Assembly: GCF_000498495.1 (NCBI RefSeq)
Contig: NZ_AVCS01000013.1
Location: 186,001-250,000, forward strand
DNA from: Flavobacterium enshiense DK69
GTDB taxonomy: Bacteria; Bacteroidota; Bacteroidia; Flavobacteriales; Flavobacteriaceae
Direction: 5' to 3'
DNA length: 64,000 bases
Shown: piece by piece, positions 37,450 to 46,310 of the stretch
How positions within the stretch are numbered: position 1 is the first letter of the stretch
How the letters are laid out: the number at the start of each line of letters is the position of its first letter
Notes under the pieces: model-generated
Told to the model about the DNA's origin: nothing
The model's database searches: none
What the model saw: the letters and a program-made list of their open reading frames with translations, nothing else
Program-made: the position numbers and the translations under genes

Positions 37450-38757
37450 CTAATACTTAAGCCATTTATACAATTCCTTCCAGGTTGGTTTTTTACCGTA
37501 CATTAAAATACCTACGCGATAAATTTTCGAGGCAAACCACACCACACCAAAAAACGTTCCAAAAAGTAAAGCAATCGATAATGTTAACTGCCACCATGGC
37601 ACACCAAACGGAATTCGCATCAGCATTACGATAGGCGATGTAAACGGAATCATGGAGAATACCGTAGCCACAGTTCCGTGAGGATCATCCATAACGGTAA
37701 AGAATCCGACATAAACTCCTAACATCAGAGGCATGATAATCGGCAATAAAAACTGTTGTGAATCGGTTTCCGAATCGACCGCCGCACCGATGGCCGCATA
37801 AAGTGAGCTATACAGGAAATATCCTCCGATAAAATAAATGATAAAACAAGTGATTAATGTTCCGATGGGTAGATTCCAAATCTCATGAATATACATTTGT
37901 ATCGTACCTCCCAATTCATGTTTGGCAGCATCTACCATTGCCGGATCTACCGAAGATGCTGCTCCTCCAGCCTGAATGCCGAACAAGGATGACACACCTA
38001 CTAACAGTGCACAACCAAGAATAGCCCAAATTGCAAATTGAAGAATTCCTGCTAATGAGTTTCCGATGATTTTACCCATCATCAACTGATAAGGTTTAAC
38101 CGAAGAAATAATGATTTCAATGATACGGTTCGTTTTCTCTTCGATAACGCTTCGCATCACAAAATTCCCGTAAATAATAATGAACATCATAATCAGATAA
38201 CCGAAAGCAGAACCGATTCCGATTTTGATTTCGTTCAGCCCTTTCAAGCTGTCTTCACCCGAAAATTTAGCCAAATGCACATCGGATTCCACTTGAGCGC
38301 TATCAATTTTTGCAGAATCAAAGCCTAATTCTTTTAAGTTATTCTGGGTAAGTTGATGGTTAATCACATCCTCCATCTCCATGATAAATTCCATACTCGG
38401 ACTATCATCAGAGATGTACTCTACCTTTGTTGCCAAGTCTTTCGGATTGGTCACTTTCGGGATATAGATCAAGCCTTCATAATTTTTGCTGGCAGTGTCT
38501 TTTGCTGCCTTGAAAGGCATCGCCGATAAATCTACATAGGCTGTTTCTTTATTGTTTTTAAAGTCTTTTTTGAATACGCCCAATTCATCGTGAATCGCCA
38601 CTTTTTTTACTTCGCCTTTATTCATATTGGCCAGGTAAGCGATTAAAAATGACATTCCGACAATTAAGAGCGGACTTAAAAAGGTCATTACGATAAATGA
38701 TTTATTGCGCACTTTGGCAACAAATTCCCTTTTTATGATTAATGGTACTACAGACAT
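37450..38757 (-). CDS. ABC-2 type transporter permease (NatB-like)
   Basis: 435 residues. Membrane segment at about 20-42, then a large extracytoplasmic domain (about 45-185), followed by five further helices (about 188-212, 230-260, 298-325, 335-360, 388-410). This is the NatB / ABC2_membrane_3 arrangement. It forms the membrane part of an exporter with the ATPase gene directly upstream on the same strand (33-nt gap). NatAB-type pumps export sodium or other cations in Bacillus; the substrate here is not determined. A TGAGTTA repeat (38760-38780) lies just before the start. Confidence 0.9.
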   Translation of the reverse strand: MSVVPLIIKREFVAKVRNKSFIVMTFLSPLLIVGMSFLIAYLANMNKGEVKKVAIHDELGVFKKDFKNNKETAYVDLSAMPFKAAKDTASKNYEGLIYIPKVTNPKDLATKVEYISDDSPSMEFIMEMEDVINHQLTQNNLKELGFDSAKIDSAQVESDVHLAKFSGEDSLKGLNEIKIGIGSAFGYLIMMFIIIYGNFVMRSVIEEKTNRIIEIIISSVKPYQLMMGKIIGNSLAGILQFAIWAILGCALLVGVSSLFGIQAGGAASSVDPAMVDAAKHELGGTIQMYIHEIWNLPIGTLITCFIIYFIGGYFLYSSLYAAIGAAVDSETDSQQFLLPIIMPLMLGVYVGFFTVMDDPHGTVATVFSMIPFTSPIVMLMRIPFGVPWWQLTLSIALLFGTFFGVVWFASKIYRVGILMYGKKPTWKELYKWLKY

Positions 38758-38759
38758 TT

Positions 38760-38780
38760 TGAGTTATGAGTTATGAATTA
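38760..38780 (-). repeat. 7-bp tandem repeat upstream of ABC permease
   Basis: Plus-strand units TGAGTTA, TGAGTTA, TGAATTA, beginning two bases from the permease start codon. Confidence 0.6.
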
Positions 38781-38790
38781 GCATTCACAA

Positions 38791-39714
38791 TTACTTTTGG
38801 CTTACTGTTTGGATAAAAATATCGTTTACGGTTGGGATTTTCTCAACGAAATGAGTTACCTGACCGTTTTGCGTAAGGATGTTCAATAATTCATTTGGCG
38901 TTGCTCTGTCAAGTTTTATATTCAGCTTAATCTCATCGTTTAAGGATTTAAAATTGGTTTGCTCCAACTTGAATTTCTGAGTCAGCTCATACATCAGGCG
39001 CTCCACGTTATCGGACAAGATACCGACTTCAAACGAGTTAGTCCTATGGGATTTTTTTACATCGATCAACTTCCCTTCAATCAGTTTGTTTGATTTATGA
39101 AGCAAAGCGATGTAATCGCACATCTCTTCTACGCTTTCCATGCGGTGGGTAGAGAAAATTACTGAAGTCCCTTTTTTATTAAGTTCGATGATTTCATCTT
39201 TGATAAGATTGGCGTTAACCGGGTCGAAACCTGAAAAAGGTTCGTCTAAAATCAATAATTTAGGTTCGTGAAGAACGGTTACGATGAATTGCACTTTTTG
39301 CGCCATCCCTTTTGACAATTCCTGAATTTTTTTATCCCACCAGTTGCCTATTTCAAATTTATCGAACCAATATTTCAATTGTTTTTTGGCTTCGGAATGA
39401 GGCAAGCCTTTCAGTTGTGCCAAGTACAAACACTGTTCGCCCACTTTCATGGTTTTATACAAACCACGTTCCTCAGGCATATAGCCAATGTGCTGTACGT
39501 GGTGAGGCGCCAATTTTTCGCCATCCAGATATACTTCGCCACCATCAGGCATGGTAATTTGGTTGATAATGCGGATAAGAGATGTTTTTCCGGCACCGTT
39601 AGGACCAAGAAGCCCGTAAATACTGCCCTGGGGAACTTGTAATGAAACACTGTTTAAAGCAGTATAGTCGCCATATTGCTTAACAACATTTTTAACTTCA
39701 AGAATTGAACTCAT
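38791..39714 (-). CDS. ABC transporter ATP-binding protein (NatA-like)
   Basis: 307 residues. Cytoplasmic ATPase of the exporter with the NatB-like permease downstream. Walker A GPNGAGKT (37-44), signature LSKGM (133-137), Walker B LLILDEP (153-159), H-loop in STHRMESVEEMC. The C-terminal 80 residues are the DUF4162 extension common in NatA-type ATPases. The pair is bicistronic, ATPase first. Confidence 0.93.
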   Translation of the reverse strand: MSSILEVKNVVKQYGDYTALNSVSLQVPQGSIYGLLGPNGAGKTSLIRIINQITMPDGGEVYLDGEKLAPHHVQHIGYMPEERGLYKTMKVGEQCLYLAQLKGLPHSEAKKQLKYWFDKFEIGNWWDKKIQELSKGMAQKVQFIVTVLHEPKLLILDEPFSGFDPVNANLIKDEIIELNKKGTSVIFSTHRMESVEEMCDYIALLHKSNKLIEGKLIDVKKSHRTNSFEVGILSDNVERLMYELTQKFKLEQTNFKSLNDEIKLNIKLDRATPNELLNILTQNGQVTHFVEKIPTVNDIFIQTVSQK

Positions 39715-39810
39715 TGCAAAATTTTGATTTATTTCATCACTTCGGTCAATTTTAACCTAGCGCGTGTAAAAGTACACATTAGTTGTCGATTGTGTTATAT
39801 TGTTACACAA

Positions 39811-39840
39811 AAAACCCACCCTGACTTACATCAGGATGGG
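39811..39840 (-). terminator. Terminator of grpE-dnaJ
   Basis: CCCACCCTGA / TCAGGATGGG, ten-base arms with one G-T type mismatch, followed on the minus strand by TTTTTTG. About 40 nt past dnaJ. Confidence 0.85.
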
Positions 39841-39879
39841 AAAAAAAATTGCTATGCTAAAAACATAACAACAAAAAAA

Positions 39880-41007
39880 TTATGAAAACATATCTTTTAC
39901 TTTCTCAAAGAAAGATTTGTCAGTTTTTTCAGGTTTTGGAATGAAGTTGTCTTCGTTTAACGCTTTTTCGAAGAACTGTTTTTGTTCTTTAGTTAACGTT
40001 TTAGGTGTCCAAACATTTACGTGAACCAGCAAATCACCGCTTCCGTAACTGTTGATGCTTGGAATTCCTTTCCCTTTCAGGCGAAGAATTTTTCCCGACT
40101 GAATACCTTCTTCCAACTTAATTCGGACTTTTCCTCCTACTGCTTCAATATCTTTTGAAGTTCCCAAAGCGGCTTCTGCAAAACTGATGTATAAATCATA
40201 ATGTAGGTTCTCCCCTTCACGTTTTAAGAACTCATGTTCTACTTCTTCAATTACAACAATCAAATCACCCGGAATACTGTTAGAACCCGGAGCATCATTT
40301 CCTTTTCCGGAAACCTTTAACTGCATACCGTCAACAACCCCTGCCGGGATTTTGATTGAAACGGTTTCGTCCTCCATAATCAAACCATGAGCATCCGCCT
40401 GTGATGGTTTACTGTCAATAATCTGCCCTGTTCCGCCACAAGCATGACAAGGTGAAGACGTTTGCATTCTTCCTAAGATCGTATTGGTAACTTTCATGAC
40501 CTGACCCGAACCGTGACATGTCGGACAAGTTTTATAGGTAACACCGTGAGCCTGAACTTTGCGTTTTACCTTAACTTTTTTCTCAACTCCATTGGCGATT
40601 TCTTCCAAAGTAAGTTTAACTTTGATGCGAAGGTTTCCGCCTTTCATTCTGCGTTGACCACCGCTGTTCCCGCCAAATCCTCCGAAACCGCCTCCAAAGG
40701 CACCTCCGAAGATATCACCGAATTGGCTGAAAATATCGTCCATATTCATATGGTGAGCTCCACCGCCAAATCCGCCTGCTCCTTCAAAGGCCGCATGACC
40801 ATACTGATCATAACGTGCTTTTTTGTCAGCATCTCCTAAAATTTCATACGCTTCGGCAGCTTCCTTAAATTTATCTTCCGCCACTTTGTCGCCCGGATTT
40901 TTATCAGGGTGGAATTCCAGTGCTTTTTTACGGTAAGCTTTTTTTATCTGCTCTGGGGTTGCGCCTCGTTGAACTCCTAATACTTCGTATAAGTCTCTTT
41001 TTTTCAT
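39880..41007 (-). CDS. dnaJ: Chaperone DnaJ with reduced zinc-finger region
   Basis: 375 residues. Co-chaperone that stimulates DnaK ATPase and delivers unfolded protein. J domain with HPD at 33-35; G/F-rich linker about 75-118; then a shortened zinc region with only two CxxCxGxG repeats (Cys161/164 and Cys187/190) instead of four, so a single zinc site; C-terminal substrate-binding barrels ([41 protein letters not shown]) and dimerisation tail. Second gene of a grpE-dnaJ operon (19-nt gap). Confidence 0.95.
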   Translation of the reverse strand: MKKRDLYEVLGVQRGATPEQIKKAYRKKALEFHPDKNPGDKVAEDKFKEAAEAYEILGDADKKARYDQYGHAAFEGAGGFGGGAHHMNMDDIFSQFGDIFGGAFGGGFGGFGGNSGGQRRMKGGNLRIKVKLTLEEIANGVEKKVKVKRKVQAHGVTYKTCPTCHGSGQVMKVTNTILGRMQTSSPCHACGGTGQIIDSKPSQADAHGLIMEDETVSIKIPAGVVDGMQLKVSGKGNDAPGSNSIPGDLIVVIEEVEHEFLKREGENLHYDLYISFAEAALGTSKDIEAVGGKVRIKLEEGIQSGKILRLKGKGIPSINSYGSGDLLVHVNVWTPKTLTKEQKQFFEKALNEDNFIPKPEKTDKSFFEKVKDMFS

Positions 41008-41026
41008 CAGCTTGCTTTATTTTGGC

Positions 41027-41563
41027 TTACTGCCCAATAACTACTTTCGGAAAACGAATAATCTTATCTCCTAACTTATATCCTTTTTCCACTACATCCA
41101 CCACTTTTCCTTTTAAATCATCTCCGGCTGGAATTTGTGTTATCGCCTCAGCGAAATCGGCATTGAAAACATCCCCTGCTTTTACTTCCACTTCTTCCAA
41201 TCCTTTTGAAAGCAAAGTTGATTTTAATTTTTCGTAAATTAATTCAACACCTTTCAACAGATTCTCATCTTCGGTTTTTGAGATTTGGACCATAGCCCTG
41301 TCAAAATCATCCATAACCGGTAACATTGACTGCAAAACTTCCTGACCGGCAGTTTTAAAAAGTTCCACGCGTTCTTTTGAGGTACGTTTTTTGTAATTTT
41401 CGAATTCGGCAAACAAACGCAAAAACTTGTCTTTTTCTTTTGCTAAATCTTCCTCAAATTGCTGTTCCGGAGTTAATACCGGATTTTCAATCTCCTGGTT
41501 TTCTGAAACATTTTCATTTTGTAACTGCTCATTCTCGATGTTTTCAGTACTTTCCTGGCTCAT
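41027..41563 (-). CDS. grpE: Nucleotide exchange factor GrpE
   Basis: 178 residues from the ATG at 41563 (MSQESTENIENEQ), preferred over 41587 because it is the usual acidic start; the longer form adds MFKKIFKN. Promotes ADP release from DnaK. The long coiled-coil (LAKEKDKFLRLFAEFENYKKRTSKERVELFKTA) and C-terminal beta domain (GDVFNADFAEAITQIPAGDD ... VVEKGYKLGDKIIRFPKVVIGQ) are both present. Promoter with TTG-N22-TACATTTG upstream. First gene of the operon with dnaJ. Confidence 0.95.
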   Translation of the reverse strand: MSQESTENIENEQLQNENVSENQEIENPVLTPEQQFEEDLAKEKDKFLRLFAEFENYKKRTSKERVELFKTAGQEVLQSMLPVMDDFDRAMVQISKTEDENLLKGVELIYEKLKSTLLSKGLEEVEVKAGDVFNADFAEAITQIPAGDDLKGKVVDVVEKGYKLGDKIIRFPKVVIGQ

Positions 41564-41614
41564 ATTTTTAAATATTTTTTTGAACATTATTTTCTTGTAT
41601 CACTTTTGGGACTG

Positions 41615-41647
41615 CAAATGTATTGCCAAAGCATTTAAAAATGTCAA
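41615..41647 (-). promoter_or_regulatory. Promoter of grpE-dnaJ
   Basis: On the minus strand: TTG (41647-41645), 22-nt spacer, TACATTTG (41622-41615). Both boxes fit the Bacteroidetes housekeeping consensus. No CIRCE-type inverted repeat was seen. Confidence 0.6.
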
Positions 41648-41739
41648 TTTGTCATTTGTTTTTTTAATTAAATATTGCAAACCCGGAATTAGTTATCTAA
41701 CTTTAGTATAATTTTAAGAAGTTTTTGATTACGAATAAA

Positions 41740-41747
41740 TAGATTTG
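41740..41747 (+). promoter_or_regulatory. Putative -7 box of YceI gene
   Basis: TAGATTTG, matching TAnnTTTG, 24-31 nt before the ATG. A TTTG lies 12 nt upstream, too near for a standard -33 box. Confidence 0.45.
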
Positions 41748-41770
41748 TATAACGCGTAAAATTCATTATT

Positions 41771-42430
41771 ATGAAAAAAATTGTTTTAAGCCTTTTGATA
41801 GCATCCTGTATGGTTTTTGTCTCCTGCAAAAAAAGTGAAACAGAAACCAACAAAGATAATGCTGAGCCGGTAGCTTCCACAGAAGGCAACATATACAAAG
41901 CAAATCCGTCTGAATCCATCATATACTGGTCAGGATCAAAACCGACAGGAAAACATATGGGAACGGTTAACCTTCAGGAAGGTGAATTTATTGTAAAAAA
42001 CAACAAAGTTGTTGGCGGAAAATTTACTATTAACATGAACACCATTACGGTTACCGATTTAAAACCGGATGACGGTAAAGAAGATTTGGAAGCGCATTTG
42101 AAAGGAACCGGCGATAAGGATGAAAAAGACCACTTTTTTAACGTTGAAAAATATCCTACAGGCCTTTTCCAGATTAGACGAATTGAAGATGAAAATGGCA
42201 AAACTGTTGTTTATGGTAATCTGTCCATAAAAAATGTAACTAAATCCGTTAATTTCCCGGCTACTATAAATGTTAGCGACAACGAAATTAATTTTGTGAG
42301 CGACTCTTTGGTATTAAACCGAACTTACTGGAATATTACTTACGGTTCAAAGACTATTGCTGGCACACTGAAAGACAATCTCGTTCACGACGAAATGATT
42401 TTACAGGTAAACGTAAAAGCAAAAAAATAA
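41771..42430 (+). CDS. YceI-like lipoprotein
   Basis: 219 residues. Lipoprotein signal ending VFVSC (about Cys18), then a YceI lipocalin-like barrel: YKANPSESIIYWSGSKPTGKHMGTVNLQEGEF at the start, DEKDHFFNVEKYPTGLFQIRRI in the middle and ATINVSDNEINFVSDSLVLNRTYWNITYGS toward the end. YceI proteins bind isoprenoid-type lipids or quinones (family knowledge). Anchored in the envelope. Single gene with a terminator at 42460. Confidence 0.93.
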   Translation: MKKIVLSLLIASCMVFVSCKKSETETNKDNAEPVASTEGNIYKANPSESIIYWSGSKPTGKHMGTVNLQEGEFIVKNNKVVGGKFTINMNTITVTDLKPDDGKEDLEAHLKGTGDKDEKDHFFNVEKYPTGLFQIRRIEDENGKTVVYGNLSIKNVTKSVNFPATINVSDNEINFVSDSLVLNRTYWNITYGSKTIAGTLKDNLVHDEMILQVNVKAKK

Positions 42431-42459
42431 TTATTAATTCATCTTACGTTATAATCTTT

Positions 42460-42487
42460 AAAAAGCATCGGAACTCCGGTGCTTTTT
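42460..42487 (+). terminator. Terminator of YceI gene
   Basis: AAAAAGCATCGG / CCGGTGCTTTTT with a 4-nt loop and one G-T pair, 30 nt beyond the stop. Confidence 0.9.
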
Positions 42488-42840
42488 ATTTTTATCTTAT
42501 CAATAAAATTGTCAACGGCATTTACAACTAATTCCAATTATCTGCTTTATAATGTTTTTAAAGATTTAACTCCCAGAATTCATTCATTTCGTAAATTTTA
42601 TTTTAAAAATATAGGTAAAAAGCTACTTTTAAAAAAACAGCAAAAAACAATTTTGTGAATGTTACCTATAAAAAGACACTTTTTTGTAAAAGCTTCTTAA
42701 AAAAAGCCTTTTTGTTATTTTTAAGAAAAACTGCACAATTCAGGGAAGTAAATAAGCAATATATTTACATCAGTTATTCGACAAGTAATTAACCTAAAAT
42801 AAAAATATTTAATAAGTATTAACAATAATAACTTACGAAT
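42488..42840. other. Intergenic region upstream of T9SS cargo gene
   Basis: About 350 bp, very AT-rich, with runs such as AAAAAAGCC and TTTTTTGTAAAAGC. It should carry the promoter of the LamG gene, but no TAnnTTTG with a paired -33 box was found. No other gene is seen. Confidence 0.4.
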
Positions 42841-44088
42841 ATGAAGAAAAAATTACTTCCTGCATTATTTATTGCCACATTAACATTCTTTTCAAATGAA
42901 AATCTAAGAGCCCAAAACAGTATAAACTTAGATGGAATTAATGATTTTGTCCAAACAAACTATTCCGGTATAAGTGGCAGTAGTGCTCGAACAGTTGAGG
43001 CTTGGATTAAAACTACTGCCAATGCAAATCCCAGCGCCGGTGGTATACAGCAAATTATTACTGATTGGGGAACAAATTCCAGCGGATCCCGCTTTACATT
43101 TAACATTTTAAACAATAATGCTATTCGTCTTGAAATAAACGGCTCATCAGTAAACGGAACCATTCCGGTTAACAATGGGGCATGGCATCATGTAGCGGTT
43201 GTTTATGATCCATCCGCGGCATCAAAAATCAGTCTTTATGTCGACGGAAATCTAGATACTGCCGGAAATCCAGCAATATCAGTTAACACTGGATCTACCG
43301 TAAAACTAAGAATTGGAAATCGAGTGGATGGTGTAACTTTTTTCAATGGAAGCATCGATGAAGTACGCGTTTGGAATGTTGCCAGAACTGCAACCGAAAT
43401 CGCAGGCAATAAAGATATAGAATTCTGTTCTCCTCAACCGAATTTAACTGCTTATTATAAGTTCAATAATGGTTTGCCCAACGGAGCAAACACATCAATC
43501 ACAACTATTGAAGATTATTCTACAAACACAAACAGCGGAACTTTAACCAATTTTGCCCTTACAGGAAGCTCTTCAAACTTTACTGCTGGAGCATCGCTCA
43601 CTCTGAATTCAATCAATACTTCCGTTACAGCTAACAATGGTACGTTAACATCAGCTGAAAACATGATATCCGGCACAACTTACCAATGGTTGGACTGCAT
43701 CAATGGAAATTCAGTTATTCCAGGTCAAACCGGTCAATCATTCACTCCGGCAACACCAGGAAATTATGCAGTTGAAATTACAAAAAACGGATGCAAAACT
43801 GTTTCAACATGTACACAAATTACCTTAGCAACGGATTCATTCGACTTCGGAAAACAAATTAGTCTTTACCCTAACCCTTCATCAGGTTTATTCTCATTCC
43901 AGTTACCTTCAACGGAAGAAAAAATAACTGTTTCCGTAAAAACAATAACAGGACAAACCGTGATGAGTAGAAATTTCAGCAATACTTCTGAATTTACATT
44001 GGATGTTAATGAAAGTACAGGAATCTACTTTGCAACAATCGAAACAAGTTCCGGCGAATTCGCAACTTTTAAACTTATCAAAAAATAA
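42841..44088 (+). CDS. LamG-domain protein secreted by type IX system
   Basis: 415 residues. Signal peptide MKKKLLPALFIATLTFFSNENLRAQ; LamG/concanavalin-like domain about 28-185 (INLDGINDFVQTNYSG, VEAWIKTTANA, WHHVAVVYDPSAASKISLYVDG, GSIDEVRVWNVARTATEI); a beta-sandwich-like middle (about 245-330); and a type A T9SS C-terminal sorting domain about 340-415 (SLYPNPSSGLFSFQL, VKTITGQTVMSRN, GIYFATIETSSGEFATFKLIKK). It is exported through the outer membrane and attached to the surface. Ligand unknown, probably a carbohydrate. Single gene with terminator. Confidence 0.93.
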   Translation: MKKKLLPALFIATLTFFSNENLRAQNSINLDGINDFVQTNYSGISGSSARTVEAWIKTTANANPSAGGIQQIITDWGTNSSGSRFTFNILNNNAIRLEINGSSVNGTIPVNNGAWHHVAVVYDPSAASKISLYVDGNLDTAGNPAISVNTGSTVKLRIGNRVDGVTFFNGSIDEVRVWNVARTATEIAGNKDIEFCSPQPNLTAYYKFNNGLPNGANTSITTIEDYSTNTNSGTLTNFALTGSSSNFTAGASLTLNSINTSVTANNGTLTSAENMISGTTYQWLDCINGNSVIPGQTGQSFTPATPGNYAVEITKNGCKTVSTCTQITLATDSFDFGKQISLYPNPSSGLFSFQLPSTEEKITVSVKTITGQTVMSRNFSNTSEFTLDVNESTGIYFATIETSSGEFATFKLIKK

Positions 44089-44103
44089 TACCTTTTAAAA
44101 AAC

Positions 44104-44133
44104 AAAAAGCACCGAGATAACGGTGCTTTTTGT
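44104..44133. terminator. Bidirectional terminator
   Basis: Perfect AAAAAGCACCG / CGGTGCTTTTT arms with a 6-nt loop between convergent genes ending at 44088 and 44152. Confidence 0.92.
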
Positions 44134-44151
44134 TTTATATCTATAAGTCAT

Positions 44152-45057
44152 CTACACAAATAAATTATCGAGTGCTTTTTCAAGAATTTTGAATTTGTAC
44201 TGAAACCCAGCATTCAAAGCTTTTTGCGAGCTTACATTCTGACTTTCATAAAGCAGTATATTCATTTCGCCCAGCACTAATTTCATCAGAATTTGAGGTA
44301 CATTCGGCATAATAATGTCTTTATCCAATGCCTCGGCTATAGCTTTAACAAGTTCCGAATTGGTTACCGGATGCGGAGCCACTGCATTATAAACACCACT
44401 CCAGCTATTTCGGATAGCATACAGGAACATGGCAACCAAATCGTGGATATGAATCCAGGACTGCATTTGTTTCCCAGTCCCGAACGCAGCCCCCATTCCG
44501 GATTTAATAGGTTTTGCCATTTGAGGCAAAGCCCCACCTTCATTCGCTAATACCAAACCGATTCTGAGTTTACAAACTGTAATATTTAAACGGCGGAACT
44601 TTTCTAATTCCTTTTCCCATTTTTCAACGACACTCCCTAAAAAGGTTGGGCTTATGTTGTTGTTTTCTTCAGTATATAATTCGGTCAGACTGCTCGGATA
44701 AATGCCAATTGCAGAAGCAGACACAATCTGCTTAACCTGATTGGGATTATTTTTAAGCACGTTATAAAGTAAATTGGCAGTCAGGATACGGCTTTCGATG
44801 ATCTCCTGTTTATACGAATCCGTCCAGCGTTTTGCTATGCTAGCGCCTGCCAGATGTATGATTGCATCCACACCTAAAAGACAATTCTCATCGATTACCC
44901 CTTTTTGCGGATCCCAAAAAAAACCGTGATAATTAGGCTCGCTTTCTATTTTTTTAGCTGAAGTAGTTAAATAGTGAATGACTATGCCGTTTTGCAAGAG
45001 CAACGAAACCAACTCCTTTCCGATCAACCCTGTCGCCCCTGTTACCAAAACTTTCAT
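44152..45057 (-). CDS. TIGR01777-family NAD(P)-dependent epimerase
   Basis: 301 residues, family length. NAD(P)-binding motif GATGLIGKELV at 7-17, the characteristic HLAGASIAKRWTDSYKQEIIESRI block, VSASAIGIYPSS (the active-site region lacks a canonical YxxxK), KLRIGLVLANEGGALPQM and GTGKQMQSWIHIHDLV. These atypical extended-SDR proteins (YfcH-like) have no firmly established reaction. Cytoplasmic. Convergent with the LamG gene. Confidence 0.92.
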   Translation of the reverse strand: MKVLVTGATGLIGKELVSLLLQNGIVIHYLTTSAKKIESEPNYHGFFWDPQKGVIDENCLLGVDAIIHLAGASIAKRWTDSYKQEIIESRILTANLLYNVLKNNPNQVKQIVSASAIGIYPSSLTELYTEENNNISPTFLGSVVEKWEKELEKFRRLNITVCKLRIGLVLANEGGALPQMAKPIKSGMGAAFGTGKQMQSWIHIHDLVAMFLYAIRNSWSGVYNAVAPHPVTNSELVKAIAEALDKDIIMPNVPQILMKLVLGEMNILLYESQNVSSQKALNAGFQYKFKILEKALDNLFV

Positions 45058-45138
45058 TCTCAGCTTTTTATTACAAATTTAATAGGCTAAAGATAAAAAT
45101 AAATGTTAATTAAGGTAGGTTTAACTTTTATTCAGAAT

Positions 45139-45591
45139 TTACTTGAGTTTGATACTCCATTCAAAATCCATTTCGGAAACCTGGTCACCCATTTCGTCAA
45201 TGCCTACAGATTTCATCCAAAAGGTCTGCCCCTCTCCTGTTGCGATTGCCCTCTGAATTGCTTCGGCTATTAAATTTCCCTGATTACAGGTAAATGTGAT
45301 GCGCCCTTTGGCTTTTTTAGTGAAGTTCCCCTTGTTATTTGCGACCAACATGGAGATATTCTTTTCGCTTTTTTTAATCTGATACATTACCAAAGCTCCT
45401 GTCGTTAGTTCTGCTGCCATGGCCTGCACGGCAAAATACATGGAATTAAAAGGGTTTTGATTGAACCATCTGAACTTAACAGAAGCCACACACTTTTCAG
45501 GAGAAATATGTTTTGCACGAACGCCGCACCAAAATGCGGAAGGCAATTTAAAAAACAAAAAAGTATTCAATTTTAAGGGCGTAAACTCCAT
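45139..45591 (-). CDS. DUF4442 (hotdog-fold) protein
   Basis: 150 residues. DUF4442 proteins have the hotdog fold of acyl-CoA thioesterases. Visible: an N-terminal LPSAFWCGVRAKHISPEKC, the central helix NPFNSMYFAVQAMAAELTTGAL (where thioesterases carry the acid residue), and the beta-sheet part (KGRITFTCNQG, FWMKSVGID). A thioesterase-like role is inferred; no reaction is known. Single gene, divergent from the small secreted protein at 45767. Confidence 0.82.
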   Translation of the reverse strand: MEFTPLKLNTFLFFKLPSAFWCGVRAKHISPEKCVASVKFRWFNQNPFNSMYFAVQAMAAELTTGALVMYQIKKSEKNISMLVANNKGNFTKKAKGRITFTCNQGNLIAEAIQRAIATGEGQTFWMKSVGIDEMGDQVSEMDFEWSIKLK

Positions 45592-45675
45592 AACACTTTG
45601 ATTTTAGGCTAATATACAAAAAATAGTAGGCACTCATAGTAAATTTTACATTGTTAAAATTTTGTTAATTTAGAG

Positions 45676-45716
45676 TACTTTGTATTGCAAGGTATCTGCT
45701 TTTAGCCTTATCTTTG
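45676..45716 (+). promoter_or_regulatory. Promoter with PadR-type operator, copy 1
   Basis: Palindrome TACTTTGTATTGCAAGGTA (45676-45694) contains the -33 TTG (45685-45687); after a 21-nt spacer comes the -7 box TATCTTTG (45709-45716). The whole block to about 45752 is repeated with six or so changes at 46270-46350. It drives the 149-residue secreted protein gene. Confidence 0.7.
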
Positions 45717-45766
45717 TATAAGAAATTAATAGACTATCCAAAGTATTATTAAAAAAATCAATCATC

Positions 45767-46216
45767 ATGAAAAAATCAATCATTTATTTAGGAATCGCTT
45801 TAATAACGTTTACGAATGTTATTTCGGCATTGGGTCAGCAATCTCATAATAATGACGGTTTGACTCAAATAGTGCAATCAAACGAAAATGTAGAAGGTCA
45901 CGTTCAGGGTAACGATGTAACAGAAAGAAATAGTAATAAGGCTGGAAATCCGGTGGGTATTGAACCAACAACTATTGAAATTCCAACTTATGAAAAAACC
46001 ATTACGGAAATCATAGCTGAAAACAATCAAATCATCGAGAATACAATTCCATTTGAAGAAACAACTGAAGATTATCTGGCAAACCTCTCATCAGATTTTT
46101 ATCCACTCGACAATGAAAAAACAATGGAGGACATTATACTACAAGACAATCAGATTATTGAAAGCCCTGTTGTAAATTACATTCAGCCAATAGCTTTAGA
46201 AAAACCCAAGAAGTAA
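45767..46216 (+). CDS. Small secreted protein with internal repeat
   Basis: 149 residues. Signal peptide MKKSIIYLGIALITFTNVISALGQ, then a low-complexity acidic protein. Two related segments occur: KTITEIIAENNQIIEN (about residues 74-89) and KTMEDIILQDNQIIES (about 113-128). No domain is recognised. It is transcribed from a near-copy of the promoter that drives the DUF4870-PadR-PspC operon beginning 176 bp downstream, so it is probably under the same repressor and takes part in the same envelope response. Confidence 0.7.
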   Translation: MKKSIIYLGIALITFTNVISALGQQSHNNDGLTQIVQSNENVEGHVQGNDVTERNSNKAGNPVGIEPTTIEIPTYEKTITEIIAENNQIIENTIPFEETTEDYLANLSSDFYPLDNEKTMEDIILQDNQIIESPVVNYIQPIALEKPKK

Positions 46217-46269
46217 TAACCTTACAAATACTCAAAATTAAAAAATGTTAAAAAAACGTTAACTTTATG

Positions 46270-46310
46270 TACTATGTATTACAAGGTATCTTCTTTTAGA
46301 CTTATCTTTG
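46270..46310 (+). promoter_or_regulatory. Promoter with PadR-type operator, copy 2
   Basis: Palindrome TACTATGTATTACAAGGTA (46270-46288), then -7 box TATCTTTG (46303-46310). The -33 position reads TTA rather than TTG. It lies about 80 nt upstream of the DUF4870 gene, the first gene of the PadR-PspC operon, as expected for autoregulation. Confidence 0.7.

Noticed and set aside
39881..41587. CIRCE/HrcA site upstream of grpE-dnaJ
   Set aside because: No TTAGCACTC-N9-GAGTGCTAA inverted repeat was found; only housekeeping boxes are visible.
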